Assembly: GCA_023395435.1 (NCBI GenBank)
Contig: JAEWZG010000114.1
Coordinates: 1-7,304, forward strand
Direction of reading: 5' to 3'
DNA length: 7,304 nt
DNA from: Bacillota bacterium
GTDB taxonomy: Bacteria; Bacillota; Clostridia; Oscillospirales; Ruminococcaceae
In this document: one piece after another, positions 1 to 5,138 of the stretch
Layout of the letters: each line of letters starts with the position of its first letter
Position numbering within the stretch: the first letter of the stretch is position 1
Translations under genes and position numbers: made by a program
Notes under the pieces: generated by a model
Databases searched by the model: none
Seen by the model: the letters and a program-made list of their open reading frames with translations, nothing else
What the model was told of the DNA's origin: nothing

Positions 1-16
1 CAATTCTACAAAGTAA

Positions 17-92
17 GCTGGTGTAGCTCAGTTGGTAGAGCAGCTGATTTGTAATCAGCAGGTCGGGGGTTCAAGTCCGTTCACCAGCTCCA
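17..92 (+). tRNA. tRNA-Thr (anticodon UGU)
   Basis: A complete 76-nt cloverleaf decodes ACA threonine codons. The acceptor stem GCTGGTG (17-23) pairs perfectly with CACCAGC (82-88), followed by discriminator T and an encoded CCA (90-92). The D stem is GCTC/GAGC. The anticodon stem GCTGA/TCAGC (43-47/55-59) encloses loop TTTGTAA with anticodon TGT at 50-52. The T loop TTCAAGT (70-76) is canonical. The T stem is poor: GGGGG (65-69) faces CCGTT (77-81), giving two G-U pairs and one G-G mismatch (67/79). It lies 44 nt before tRNA-Tyr and probably shares its transcript; the promoter is outside the window. Confidence 0.96.
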
Positions 93-96
93 AATT

Positions 97-121
97 AAAG
101 AGCAGATATATTCTGCTCTTT
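97..121 (+). repeat. 10-bp perfect inverted repeat between the two tRNAs
   Basis: AAAGAGCAGA (97-106) and TCTGCTCTTT (112-121) form a perfect 10-bp stem with a 5-nt TATAT loop. The DNA after it is A-rich rather than T-rich, so it is a poor intrinsic terminator on the plus strand; only the TTT at the end of the stem could serve as a tail. A spacer hairpin that helps processing of the tRNA precursor, or a weak terminator, are both possible. Confidence 0.45.
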
Positions 122-136
122 AAAAAAACTTAATAT

Positions 137-222
137 GGGAGAGTTCCCGAGTGGCCAAAGGGGGCAGACTGTAAATCTGTTGCTATTTAGCTTCGATGGT
201 CCGAATCCATCCTCTCCCACCA
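137..222 (+). tRNA. tRNA-Tyr (anticodon GUA)
   Basis: An 86-nt class II tRNA with a long variable arm. Acceptor GGGAGAG (137-143) pairs perfectly with CTCTCCC (212-218), then discriminator A and an encoded CCA (220-222). The anticodon loop CTGTAAA (169-175) carries GTA at 171-173, reading UAU/UAC tyrosine codons. The variable arm holds GCT/AGC (182-184/189-191). The T stem GATGG/CCATC is perfect, but the T loop reads TCCGAAT, with C where nearly all tRNAs have the T that becomes pseudouridine 55. It is the last gene of the tRNA unit and is followed at once by a strong terminator. Confidence 0.96.
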
Positions 223-264
223 AAAAATAAAAACTTATTGATGACTCAATAAGTTTTTATTTTT
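223..264 (+). terminator. Intrinsic terminator of the tRNA unit (bidirectional)
   Basis: A perfect 19-bp stem pairs 223-241 with 246-264 around a TGAC loop (242-245). The core ACTTATTGA/TCAATAAGT is flanked by A tracts on the left and T tracts on the right, so the stem itself supplies the U-run in both directions. It starts directly after the CCA of tRNA-Tyr. Confidence 0.88.
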
Positions 265-290
265 ACTTTATAAGTAAATACGCGTATAAT
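262..290 (+). promoter_or_regulatory. Possible promoter with a palindrome over its -35
   Basis: A consensus -10 TATAAT (285-290) lies 17 nt after a weak -35 TTTACT (262-267). The -35 and part of the spacer are a perfect inverted repeat, TTTACTT-TAT-AAGTAAA (262-278), which looks like an operator or may be chance in AT-rich DNA. Initiation would fall near 297, immediately before the hairpin at 298, so any transcript would be about 30 nt unless it reads through to the membrane-protein gene. Confidence 0.35.
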
Positions 291-297
291 TGTTCAG

Positions 298-328
298 CGT
301 GAAATCTTAATTGGTTTCACGTTTTTTT
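298..328 (+). terminator. Intrinsic terminator or attenuator
   Basis: CGTGAAATC (298-306) pairs with GGTTTCACG (313-321), nine pairs including one T-G, around a 6-nt loop. Seven T residues (322-328) follow. The form is that of a textbook rho-independent terminator on the plus strand. No gene lies between it and the preceding tRNA terminator, so it acts either as a backup terminator or on the candidate promoter just upstream. Confidence 0.8.
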
Positions 329-375
329 ATTAGGTTAATAATCATGAAACACATATATGACAATCATAATATAAA

Positions 376-404
376 TTGACTTAATACATAATATATGGTA
401 TATT
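376..404 (+). promoter_or_regulatory. Promoter of the membrane-protein gene
   Basis: TTGACT (376-381), a 17-nt spacer, and TATATT (399-404) preceded by TG at 396-397 (extended -10). The predicted start is near 411, giving a leader of only about 20 nt with SD GAGG at 419-422. This position rules out the in-frame ATG at 395 as the start codon, since it lies inside the promoter. Confidence 0.7.
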
Positions 405-430
405 ATAGAAAAATATATGAGGTAAATATA

Positions 431-931
431 ATGAAAAAGAATGAAACAAAACTATATAATATGCTTTTCCCCGTATGGTTATTTTTTGTTTTACCTATTG
501 CGTGGATAGTTGTTTTACCTGGCAATTTTATTATTGATTTGTTGGTAATTGTAATAGCTATGAAAATAATAAATATACAGGATATAAAACATAATGCCAA
601 GAAAATTATAATTCGCACGTGGCTTTGTGGGTTCGTAGCTGATATTATCGGAGCACTGTTTATGGTTGGTGTTTCAAACATTGAAGCTGACGACTGGTGG
701 TACGATAATGTTACTTATCCAATTCAGAATAATCCGTTTCATACAATAGCAGGTTTATTATGTACAACATTAGCAGCATTGATATCAGTAATTCTTATTT
801 ATCTGTTGAATTATAAGTTCTGTTTCAATAAATCAAACCTTAATAAATCTCAAAAGAAGAAGCTTGCTCTTTCACTTGCAATTTTTACAGCCCCATATCT
901 TTTTTTTGTCCCATCACAAGTTTTATTTTAA
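431..931 (+). CDS. Unrecognised small multi-pass membrane protein
   Basis: A 166-aa protein that I do not recognise as a named family. Start ATG 431 is chosen because GAGG (419-422) sits 8 nt upstream and because the in-frame ATG at 395 lies within the -10 element. Hydrophobic segments at about residues 11-29, 31-48, 62-82, 104-127 and 144-162 suggest five membrane passes. The N-terminus is short and basic, and a Lys-rich cytoplasmic-type stretch (134-144) precedes the last segment. A loop at about 84-103 is acidic and aromatic (ADDWWYD), probably facing outside. There is no signal peptide cleavage site, enzyme motif or nucleotide-binding motif. It has its own promoter and terminator and no operon partner, so context gives no function. 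A small permease, immunity protein or orphan hypothetical are all possible; none is supported by a motif. Confidence 0.75.
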   Translation: MKKNETKLYNMLFPVWLFFVLPIAWIVVLPGNFIIDLLVIVIAMKIINIQDIKHNAKKIIIRTWLCGFVADIIGALFMVGVSNIEADDWWYDNVTYPIQNNPFHTIAGLLCTTLAALISVILIYLLNYKFCFNKSNLNKSQKKKLALSLAIFTAPYLFFVPSQVLF

Positions 932-937
932 TTAAAT

Positions 938-969
938 AAACCTCCTTCACAATTTGTTTAGGAGGTTTT
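938..969 (+). terminator. Terminator of the membrane-protein gene
   Basis: AAACCTCC (938-945) and GGAGGTTT (961-968) form a perfect 8-bp stem with a 15-nt loop, followed by TTTTGTTGGTTTTATT. It starts six bases after the stop codon. Confidence 0.75.
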
Positions 970-979
970 GTTGGTTTTA

Positions 980-1008
980 TTGACAATTATATATCAAAGT
1001 AATATATT
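980..1008 (+). promoter_or_regulatory. Promoter of yjdF
   Basis: Perfect -35 TTGACA (980-985), 17-nt spacer, -10 TATATT (1003-1008). The predicted transcript begins near 1015, leaving a leader of about 128 nt before the start codon, long enough for the structured element within it. Confidence 0.75.
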
Positions 1009-1032
1009 ATTATATATTAGTTATGTTATTTA

Positions 1033-1143
1033 TTCAAAGATAAAAACACAGTTCCGGTTGGTAGTCCGGACGCAGTTAAAACTGTCAGTAACCTGCCTCC
1101 TTGGTTGTCCGTTCTTTGAAAGCATTTTTAAAGGAGGTACCCT
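1033..1143 (+). promoter_or_regulatory. Probable yjdF-type riboswitch leader with anti-SD
   Basis: Bacterial yjdF genes are commonly preceded by the yjdF RNA motif, reported to bind aza-aromatic compounds. The assignment here rests on the downstream gene plus visible structure, not on a model search. TTCAAAGA (1033-1040) pairs perfectly with TCTTTGAA (1113-1120), closing an 88-nt domain. Inside, ACAGTT (1048-1053) can pair with AACTGT (1080-1085), TCCGG (1053-1057) with CCGGA (1066-1070), and AACC (1090-1093) with GGTT (1103-1106). The loop of the last hairpin, TGCCTCCTT (1094-1102), is complementary over nine positions (one G-U) to the ribosome binding site AAGGAGGTA (1131-1139). This indicates control of translation initiation. 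No U-tract terminator lies in the leader. The direction of response (on or off) cannot be read from sequence. Confidence 0.75.
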
Positions 1144-1560
1144 ATGGCAACGACGTTTTCTAAAATTACAGTTATGTTTGATGAACCATTCTGGATTGCA
1201 GTTTTTGAGCGTGACTATTGTGAAAAGTATGAGGTGTGCAAAATTACTTTTGGTGCAGAACCAAAGGATTATGAAGTGTACGAATACTTTCTCAAGAATT
1301 ATAGCCGTTTGTGTTTTGGGGAGTCTGTCAGTTCTATGAAAGCAGAAAAGCACATTAATCCAAAACGTATTCAAAGGGCAATCAATAAGCAATTACTGAA
1401 TAAGGGCATTGGCACAAAAGCACAACAAGCTTTAAAACTTCAGCAGGAAGAATGGAAATTGCAGAAGAAAACAGTTTTCCGTGAAAAGCGTGAAGAAGAA
1501 AAAGAACTTAAGTTCAGATTGTGTCAGGAAAAACGAAAAGAGAAGCACAGAGGACATTAA
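1144..1560 (+). CDS. yjdF: YjdF family protein (DUF2992)
   Basis: A 138-aa protein matching the YjdF/DUF2992 family from memory. Conserved-looking features are the N-terminal beta-rich block with FDEPFWIAVFER (12-23), TFGAEPKDYEVYEYF (35-49) and the Lys/Glu/Arg-rich helical tail (about 92-138) ending in KEKHRGH, typical of the family in tail composition and length. It has no signal peptide or membrane segment and is presumably cytosolic; its biochemical role is not established. ATG 1144 is preceded at 6 nt by a near-perfect SD, AAGGAGG (1131-1137). It is monocistronic, with its own promoter, a riboswitch-like leader and a terminator whose stem overlaps the last codons. By the known ligand range of yjdF riboswitches it may take part in a response to toxic aza-aromatic compounds; that is inference. 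Confidence 0.9.
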   Translation: MATTFSKITVMFDEPFWIAVFERDYCEKYEVCKITFGAEPKDYEVYEYFLKNYSRLCFGESVSSMKAEKHINPKRIQRAINKQLLNKGIGTKAQQALKLQQEEWKLQKKTVFREKREEEKELKFRLCQEKRKEKHRGH

Positions 1561-1579
1561 CCTCTGTGCTTGCTTTTTT
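1543..1579 (+). terminator. Terminator overlapping the yjdF 3' end (likely bidirectional)
   Basis: AAGCACAGAGG (1543-1553) pairs perfectly with CCTCTGTGCTT (1561-1571), followed by GC and six T (1574-1579). The stop codon TAA (1558-1560) lies in the 7-nt loop, so the left arm encodes the C-terminal residues. Read from the minus strand the stem is followed by a moderately U-rich stretch (complement of 1532-1542), so it probably also ends the convergent ATPase transcript. Confidence 0.88.
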
Positions 1580-2654
1580 AATATAATCTCTTTATATCTT
1601 CAATAACTTTTTTGCAGGTAACATCAACTTTATCATAATCCATTGCCTTGATATAAAAAGCCTCTATATTATCGTGAACGGTCTTTGCATTTGAAAGTGC
1701 GCTTATTGCTTCACAGATAATATCATCACATGCTTTAATATTAAATGACAATCTTTGCTTTTTCTGAGAAATAAGTGCCTTATCATAAAACCGCTGGAAG
1801 TTTATTATGTTGGCATCAGGAAATTCATTGTTATTAATAGGTGTTGATGAAATGAAAGCTGTTTTTAATGACGGAATAAGAAGATGCTCATATACTGCAG
1901 GGGAAAGCAGTGTACATTCACTTATAATGATATCAAAGCCCTTCATTGTTGCAATAGTAGCAAAATCACGAAGTAATAAATCTGATCCAGCAAAATACGT
2001 ATCATTTAGAATATATATGTTCTCATAACCTTTTATTGTATCAAGTAAAGTAACATATCCATCAGGTGTCAGGGCTGAAAGCTGCGAGAATTCTGTAGAG
2101 CCGTCGGTGAGCTTTGTTTTCGGGAGGACTTTAGTGGCAAGCCTTTCGATAAAAGCTTCAAGCTTTTTGTAATTCAATGCTTCTTGACCGATAGTGTATG
2201 TGTCAGAGTATAAAGATGAAAGAGCACTTACAAAATTTCTGCATCTTTTATGCCACTTAAGATTTTCGTTAGTAACCGTAATAATCTCAAGATAATTTTT
2301 TTCAAGAATACTATCATCCCAGAATTCACCTAGGTTGATTATCTTTTGACAAACTCCAGCATAAATTGGATCAAACACGTGCGGAGCCGTTCCATCAACA
2401 ATAATTATACCTGCATTCTTTAATATAACAGCATCAAGAGAATTCGGATCGCTTGAACAATGATATATTGCAACGTCATCCTTATCCTCAAATTCTTTTG
2501 CAATTTTCTTTAAAAGAGTGGATTTTCCTGTTCCTGCTCCGCCTTTCAGAATATATGTAAAAATTCCTGACTTTTCAATTTCTTTATTAAAATGCGTCTG
2601 AAAGCCTGCTTGTGAAACTCCTCCAAGGAAAAACTCGCTTTTAATAAATGACAT
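1578..2654 (-). CDS. P-loop ATPase, PRK06851-like, with degenerate second half
   Basis: A 358-aa protein resembling the PRK06851 group of tandem P-loop proteins, whose cellular role is not established. The N-terminal module has Walker A GGAGTGKST (38-46), HCSSDPNSLD (65-74) and a hydrophobic strand leading to IVDGTAPHVFDP (85-96), then INLGEFWD (106-113). The C-terminal half begins like the family repeat (SALTPDGYVTLLD, 193-205), but where a second Walker A is expected it reads ILNDTYFAGSDLL (215-227), lacking the GxxGxGK[ST] lysine. Later strands (GFDIII, ISSTP at 268-272) keep the fold pattern. Residues 315-350 are helical (AFYIKAMDYDKVD). ATG is preceded on the minus strand by GGAGGGG (2660-2666). 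It converges on yjdF and diverges from the kinase operon. The N-terminal half probably binds and hydrolyses ATP; the C-terminal half probably does not. Confidence 0.85.
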   Translation of the reverse strand: MSFIKSEFFLGGVSQAGFQTHFNKEIEKSGIFTYILKGGAGTGKSTLLKKIAKEFEDKDDVAIYHCSSDPNSLDAVILKNAGIIIVDGTAPHVFDPIYAGVCQKIINLGEFWDDSILEKNYLEIITVTNENLKWHKRCRNFVSALSSLYSDTYTIGQEALNYKKLEAFIERLATKVLPKTKLTDGSTEFSQLSALTPDGYVTLLDTIKGYENIYILNDTYFAGSDLLLRDFATIATMKGFDIIISECTLLSPAVYEHLLIPSLKTAFISSTPINNNEFPDANIINFQRFYDKALISQKKQRLSFNIKACDDIICEAISALSNAKTVHDNIEAFYIKAMDYDKVDVTCKKVIEDIKRLY

Positions 2655-2672
2655 TTGTACCCCTCCAATACA

Positions 2673-2701
2673 TTTATACCCTAAATGGTTTATTTATTCA
2701 A
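2673..2701 (-). promoter_or_regulatory. Promoter of the P-loop ATPase gene
   Basis: On the minus strand TTGAAT (2701-2696), a 17-nt spacer, and TATAAA (2678-2673). Initiation is predicted near 2667, so the leader is very short and holds little beyond the GGAGGGG ribosome binding site. Confidence 0.55.
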
Positions 2702-2916
2702 TTTATAATATGCAGAATTTAAAAAATAGCTACAATAACAACATATATAAATTAAATGAATATTATAAGACAGGCATTATTTTATTATCTACTTTATTAC
2801 CAAAAACGTATTAAATGCAGTTGATAAATTGTTTAATAACACAACTCAATGTTATCGGGCAAGCATGGTATATCAGAATTATTATTAATTTATAATAAAA
2901 AACAATAATCTTATAC

Positions 2917-2941
2917 TTGTTTAGTTGTTGAAAACAAACAA
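2917..2941. repeat. Imperfect inverted repeat over the -35 region
   Basis: TTGTTT-A-GTT (2917-2926) is complementary to AACAAACAA (2933-2941), nine pairs with one bulged A. It covers the -35 of the upstream kinase promoter. It may be a repressor or activator site, or chance. Confidence 0.3.
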
Positions 2942-2956
2942 ATTGGTATATATTAT
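2928..2956 (+). promoter_or_regulatory. Candidate promoter P1 of the kinase operon
   Basis: TTGAAA (2928-2933), 17-nt spacer, TATTAT (2951-2956); each hexamer matches five of six consensus bases. Start near 2963, leader about 70 nt. Confidence 0.5.
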
Positions 2957-2973
2957 TAAGTGAAATTACTGTT

Positions 2974-3002
2974 TTGATATTTTAATGTAGTTGCTATACA
3001 AT
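2974..3002 (+). promoter_or_regulatory. Candidate promoter P2 of the kinase operon
   Basis: TTGATA (2974-2979), 17-nt spacer, TACAAT (2997-3002); each hexamer matches five of six consensus bases. Start near 3009, leaving about 26 nt with the AGGGGG ribosome binding site, too short for a riboswitch. Confidence 0.55.
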
Positions 3003-3034
3003 ATAGTTGTTAACAAAATATAGGGGGAAAAATA

Positions 3035-3865
3035 GTGTACACAGTTCCAAAAGTAGCAGCAATTAACGATATGTCAGGGATAGGACGCTGCTCTCTCACA
3101 ATAGCTATTCCAGTTTTATCAGTAATGGGTGTTCAGTGCTGTCCATTGCCCACAGCAATTCTGTCACGACATACGGGCTTTGAAAGTTTTTATTTTAAGG
3201 ACCTTACAGAAATTCTCCCCCAGTATATTCAGAACTGGAAGGAAAGTGAAATTGAATTTGATGCAGTTTACAGTGGATTTCTTGGCTCTTTAGAACAGAT
3301 AAGAATTACAGAAGAGCTTATTAAAGCATATGATGGAAAGCCTTTGCGTGTTGTTGATACGGTTATGGGCGATAACGGACATATATACTCAACCTATACT
3401 GAAAAAATGTGCTCAGAAATGAAAAGGCTTGTTTCGCTCGCTGATGTAATTACCCCTAATGTTACTGAAGCCTGTTATCTTACTGATACTGAATACACAG
3501 GAGAAAATATATCGCTTAATATGGCAGAAGTACTTGCAAATAAGCTTTGTGATATCGGAACTAAGTCAGTTGTCATAACAGGTATTGATAATGGGGATAC
3601 TCTTGTTAATCTTGTTTATGAGAATGGGATAGCTATGCCTGTTTATATCCCAAAAGCAAGTAAAGTGTTTTCAGGTACTGGTGATATATTTGCATCAGTG
3701 CTTACAGGCTCACTTGTTAAAGGCAATTTACTTATATCAGCAACAAAAACCGCGTCAGAATATATTTATAAATGCCTCAACTTCACAATAAAAAACAACG
3801 CTCCTGTTGCTGAAGGAGTGTTGTTTGAACCTTTATTATATACTCTTGGAGGAAACCATCAATGA
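3035..3865 (+). CDS. Pyridoxal/pyridoxamine kinase (PdxK/PdxY type)
   Basis: A 276-aa ribokinase-fold kinase that phosphorylates the 5'-hydroxymethyl of B6 vitamers (pyridoxal, pyridoxamine, pyridoxine) using ATP, in PLP salvage; cytosolic. Visible motifs are NDMSGIGRCSL near the N-terminus (11-21, substrate-site region), VVDTVMGDNG (106-115), TPNVTEA (140-146), and the catalytic anion-hole motif FSGTGD (212-217) with Asp217 as the likely base. Length fits the family. The common DPVMGD motif here reads DTVMGD, Thr replacing Pro at 109. GTG 3035 is the start, with AGGGGG (3022-3027) 7 nt upstream and no better start nearby. The stop overlaps the next start as ATGA, so the two genes are translationally coupled. 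An HMP kinase (ThiD) is the nearest alternative, less likely given the N-terminal and GTGD context. Confidence 0.85.
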   Translation: MYTVPKVAAINDMSGIGRCSLTIAIPVLSVMGVQCCPLPTAILSRHTGFESFYFKDLTEILPQYIQNWKESEIEFDAVYSGFLGSLEQIRITEELIKAYDGKPLRVVDTVMGDNGHIYSTYTEKMCSEMKRLVSLADVITPNVTEACYLTDTEYTGENISLNMAEVLANKLCDIGTKSVVITGIDNGDTLVNLVYENGIAMPVYIPKASKVFSGTGDIFASVLTGSLVKGNLLISATKTASEYIYKCLNFTIKNNAPVAEGVLFEPLLYTLGGNHQ

Positions 3866-4392
3866 ATAACAAATCAACAAATATGATTAAAATAATAGTA
3901 TTTTCAGGGCTCTTTATGGCACTGACAGTAGTTATGACCGCGTTTATCCACGTCCCTGTGGGTAATGGTTATGTACATCTTGGTGATTCAATGATTTATC
4001 TGTCATCAGTTTTATTGCCTTTCCCTTGTGGAATATTAGTCGGTGGAATAGGTGGAGCACTTTCTGACCTTATTTCTGGCTATGCTATTTATGCAATTCC
4101 TACATTAATAGTAAAAAGCGTAAATGCAAGTTGCTTTTATCTTTTAAGAGCAAGAGGAGAAAAAATGATTTCAAAGCGTTCAATAATCGCACTAATTCTC
4201 TCGTCAATAGTAACAGTTGTAGGCTATTTTATTGTTGCTTTGATATTATACAAGGATACAAGCTTCAAGGCACAGCTGGTTGCTACTATTCCAGGTAATC
4301 TGATTCAGGCGGGCGGAAGCGCAATATTATTCTTATTTATTGGGAGCGCTATTGATGGAATTAACCTAAAAGGAAAAATAAACTTAAAATAA
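3862..4392 (+). CDS. ECF transporter S component, probable vitamin B6 (PdxU-like)
   Basis: A 176-aa integral membrane protein of the ECF-type riboflavin-transporter S family. About six hydrophobic segments appear at 9-28, 44-60, 60-74, 76-95, 107-130 and 140-164. The motif HLGDSMIYLSSVLLPFPCG (39-57), with GGIGGALSDLISGY (61-74), is characteristic of this S-component group. S components bind the vitamin and need a shared ECF module (two ATPases and a T protein), which is not in this window; it must be encoded elsewhere (group II arrangement). The start overlaps the kinase stop by 4 bp, and GGAGG (3848-3852) lies 9 nt upstream within the kinase gene. Coupling to a B6 kinase points to pyridoxine/pyridoxal uptake with trapping by phosphorylation. 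The substrate is inferred from context; a thiamine-precursor vitamer is the alternative. Confidence 0.85.
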   Translation: MNNKSTNMIKIIVFSGLFMALTVVMTAFIHVPVGNGYVHLGDSMIYLSSVLLPFPCGILVGGIGGALSDLISGYAIYAIPTLIVKSVNASCFYLLRARGEKMISKRSIIALILSSIVTVVGYFIVALILYKDTSFKAQLVATIPGNLIQAGGSAILFLFIGSAIDGINLKGKINLK

Positions 4393-4488
4393 TGTAATAA
4401 ATTTATGGTTTTTACATTTTACAATTCAGTTCACGAAATATTTACATTTTTCTTTGTGCAAAAATCGAGAACATACGTTTTATTTATT

Positions 4489-4528
4489 AGGTTTTAAGCT
4501 AATTTACATTAGTTTAAGGCCTTTTTTT
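4489..4528 (+). terminator. Terminator of the kinase-ECF operon
   Basis: Positions 4489-4503 pair with 4508-4522 in a 15-bp stem containing three G-U pairs around a TTAC tetraloop, ending in seven T (4522-4528). It lies about 100 nt after the ECF stop and insulates the dcw cluster. The stretch 4393-4488 before it holds no gene; a 10-nt direct repeat TTTACATTTT occurs at 4411 and 4441. Confidence 0.85.
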
Positions 4529-4597
4529 GTGCACTTTTCATAACAGTATACTTTAAAAATTGTTAAGTTTCTATGTCCCCATATTTGGTACTAACTG

Positions 4598-4626
4598 TTG
4601 ATTTTTTCAAATAAAGGTTGTATAAT
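4598..4626 (+). promoter_or_regulatory. Promoter of the dcw cluster (PmraZ)
   Basis: TTGATT (4598-4603), exactly 17 nt, then perfect TATAAT (4621-4626). Predicted initiation near 4633, at the first MraZ box. Confidence 0.8.
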
Positions 4627-4631
4627 AATGA

Positions 4632-4661
4632 CATGGTGGTGAAAAGTGGTTCAAAGTGGTG
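4632..4661 (+). promoter_or_regulatory. MraZ operator: three direct repeats at 10-bp period
   Basis: CATGGTGGTG, AAAAGTGGTT and CAAAGTGGTG (4632-4641, 4642-4651, 4652-4661) share GTGGT at 4636, 4646 and 4656. One helical turn between repeats places them on the same DNA face, as for the repeated boxes that MraZ multimers bind upstream of their own gene in other bacteria. The array begins at the predicted transcription start, so occupancy should block initiation or clearance. Confidence 0.85.
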
Positions 4662-4688
4662 ATGAAACCCAAAAAGGAGGTGGACAGA

Positions 4689-5120
4689 TTGTCAAGTGGA
4701 ATGTTAATGGGAACTTATACGCATAATATGGATGTCAAGGGCAGAATGAATTTCTCAACAAAGCTCAGAGAAATACTTGGCGATGTGTTCATTATTACAA
4801 AAGGGCTTGATGGCTGTCTTTTCGTTTACTCCACCGAAGGCTTTGAAGAACTTGCTGATAAAATAAGACAGGTTCCATTATCAAAGGGACGTGAGCTCCA
4901 AAGATTTTTTATGGCGGGTGCCTGTGAAGTTGAGGCTGATAAGCAGGGGAGAATTTTAATCCCTCAGACACTTCGTGACTATGCAGGACTTGAAAAGGAT
5001 ATTATAGTAATAGGTGCTTCGACCAGAGCAGAAATCTGGGACAAGGCTAAATGGGATAAGTTCAATGAGGACTTCACTTCCAATAAGCTTGAAGAAGCAA
5101 TGGAAGGTATAGATTTTTAA
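4689..5120 (+). CDS. mraZ: Transcriptional regulator MraZ
   Basis: A 143-aa nucleoid-associated DNA-binding protein with two SpoVT/AbrB-like half-domains, each with the DxxxR signature: DVKGR (15-19) and DKQGR (84-88, followed by ILIP). It forms ring-like multimers that bind the repeats upstream and normally repress the dcw operon. TTG 4689 is chosen because GGAGG (4676-4680) ends 8 nt before it, giving a usual family length. ATG 4701 (MLMGTY) is the alternative but leaves 20 nt from the SD. The earlier in-frame GTG/ATG codons at 4656-4662 lie within the MraZ boxes and have no SD. rsmH starts 18 bp downstream. Confidence 0.95.
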   Translation: MSSGMLMGTYTHNMDVKGRMNFSTKLREILGDVFIITKGLDGCLFVYSTEGFEELADKIRQVPLSKGRELQRFFMAGACEVEADKQGRILIPQTLRDYAGLEKDIIVIGASTRAEIWDKAKWDKFNEDFTSNKLEEAMEGIDF

Positions 5121-5138
5121 CCGAAAGGGAATTCAAAA

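Larger units (their letters stand above)
2655..3034. other. Divergent intergenic region, AT-rich
   Basis: This 380-bp gap separates divergent genes. It holds the minus-strand promoter at 2673-2701 and two candidate plus-strand promoters between 2928 and 3002. The central part (about 2702-2916) has no ORF of note, no RNA gene and no strong hairpin. Small inverted repeats there, ATAAC/GTTAT (2836-2840/2851-2855) and TTATTA/TAATAA (2882-2887/2893-2898), are within what AT-rich DNA gives by chance. Confidence 0.6.

Noticed and set aside
968..1339. Plus-strand ORF of 123 aa across the yjdF leader and gene start
   Set aside because: It runs through the promoter, the structured leader and out of frame through yjdF, with no SD and no family resemblance.
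1030..1392. Minus-strand ORF of 120 aa opposite yjdF
   Set aside because: It is antisense to yjdF and its leader; composition is that of a shadow frame.
1807..2028. Plus-strand ORF of 73 aa inside the ATPase gene
   Set aside because: It is antisense to a well-supported coding region and has no SD or promoter.
4411..4450. Direct repeat TTTACATTTT at 4411 and 4441
   Set aside because: Only two short AT-rich copies, with no spacing logic or link to a promoter; expected by chance here.
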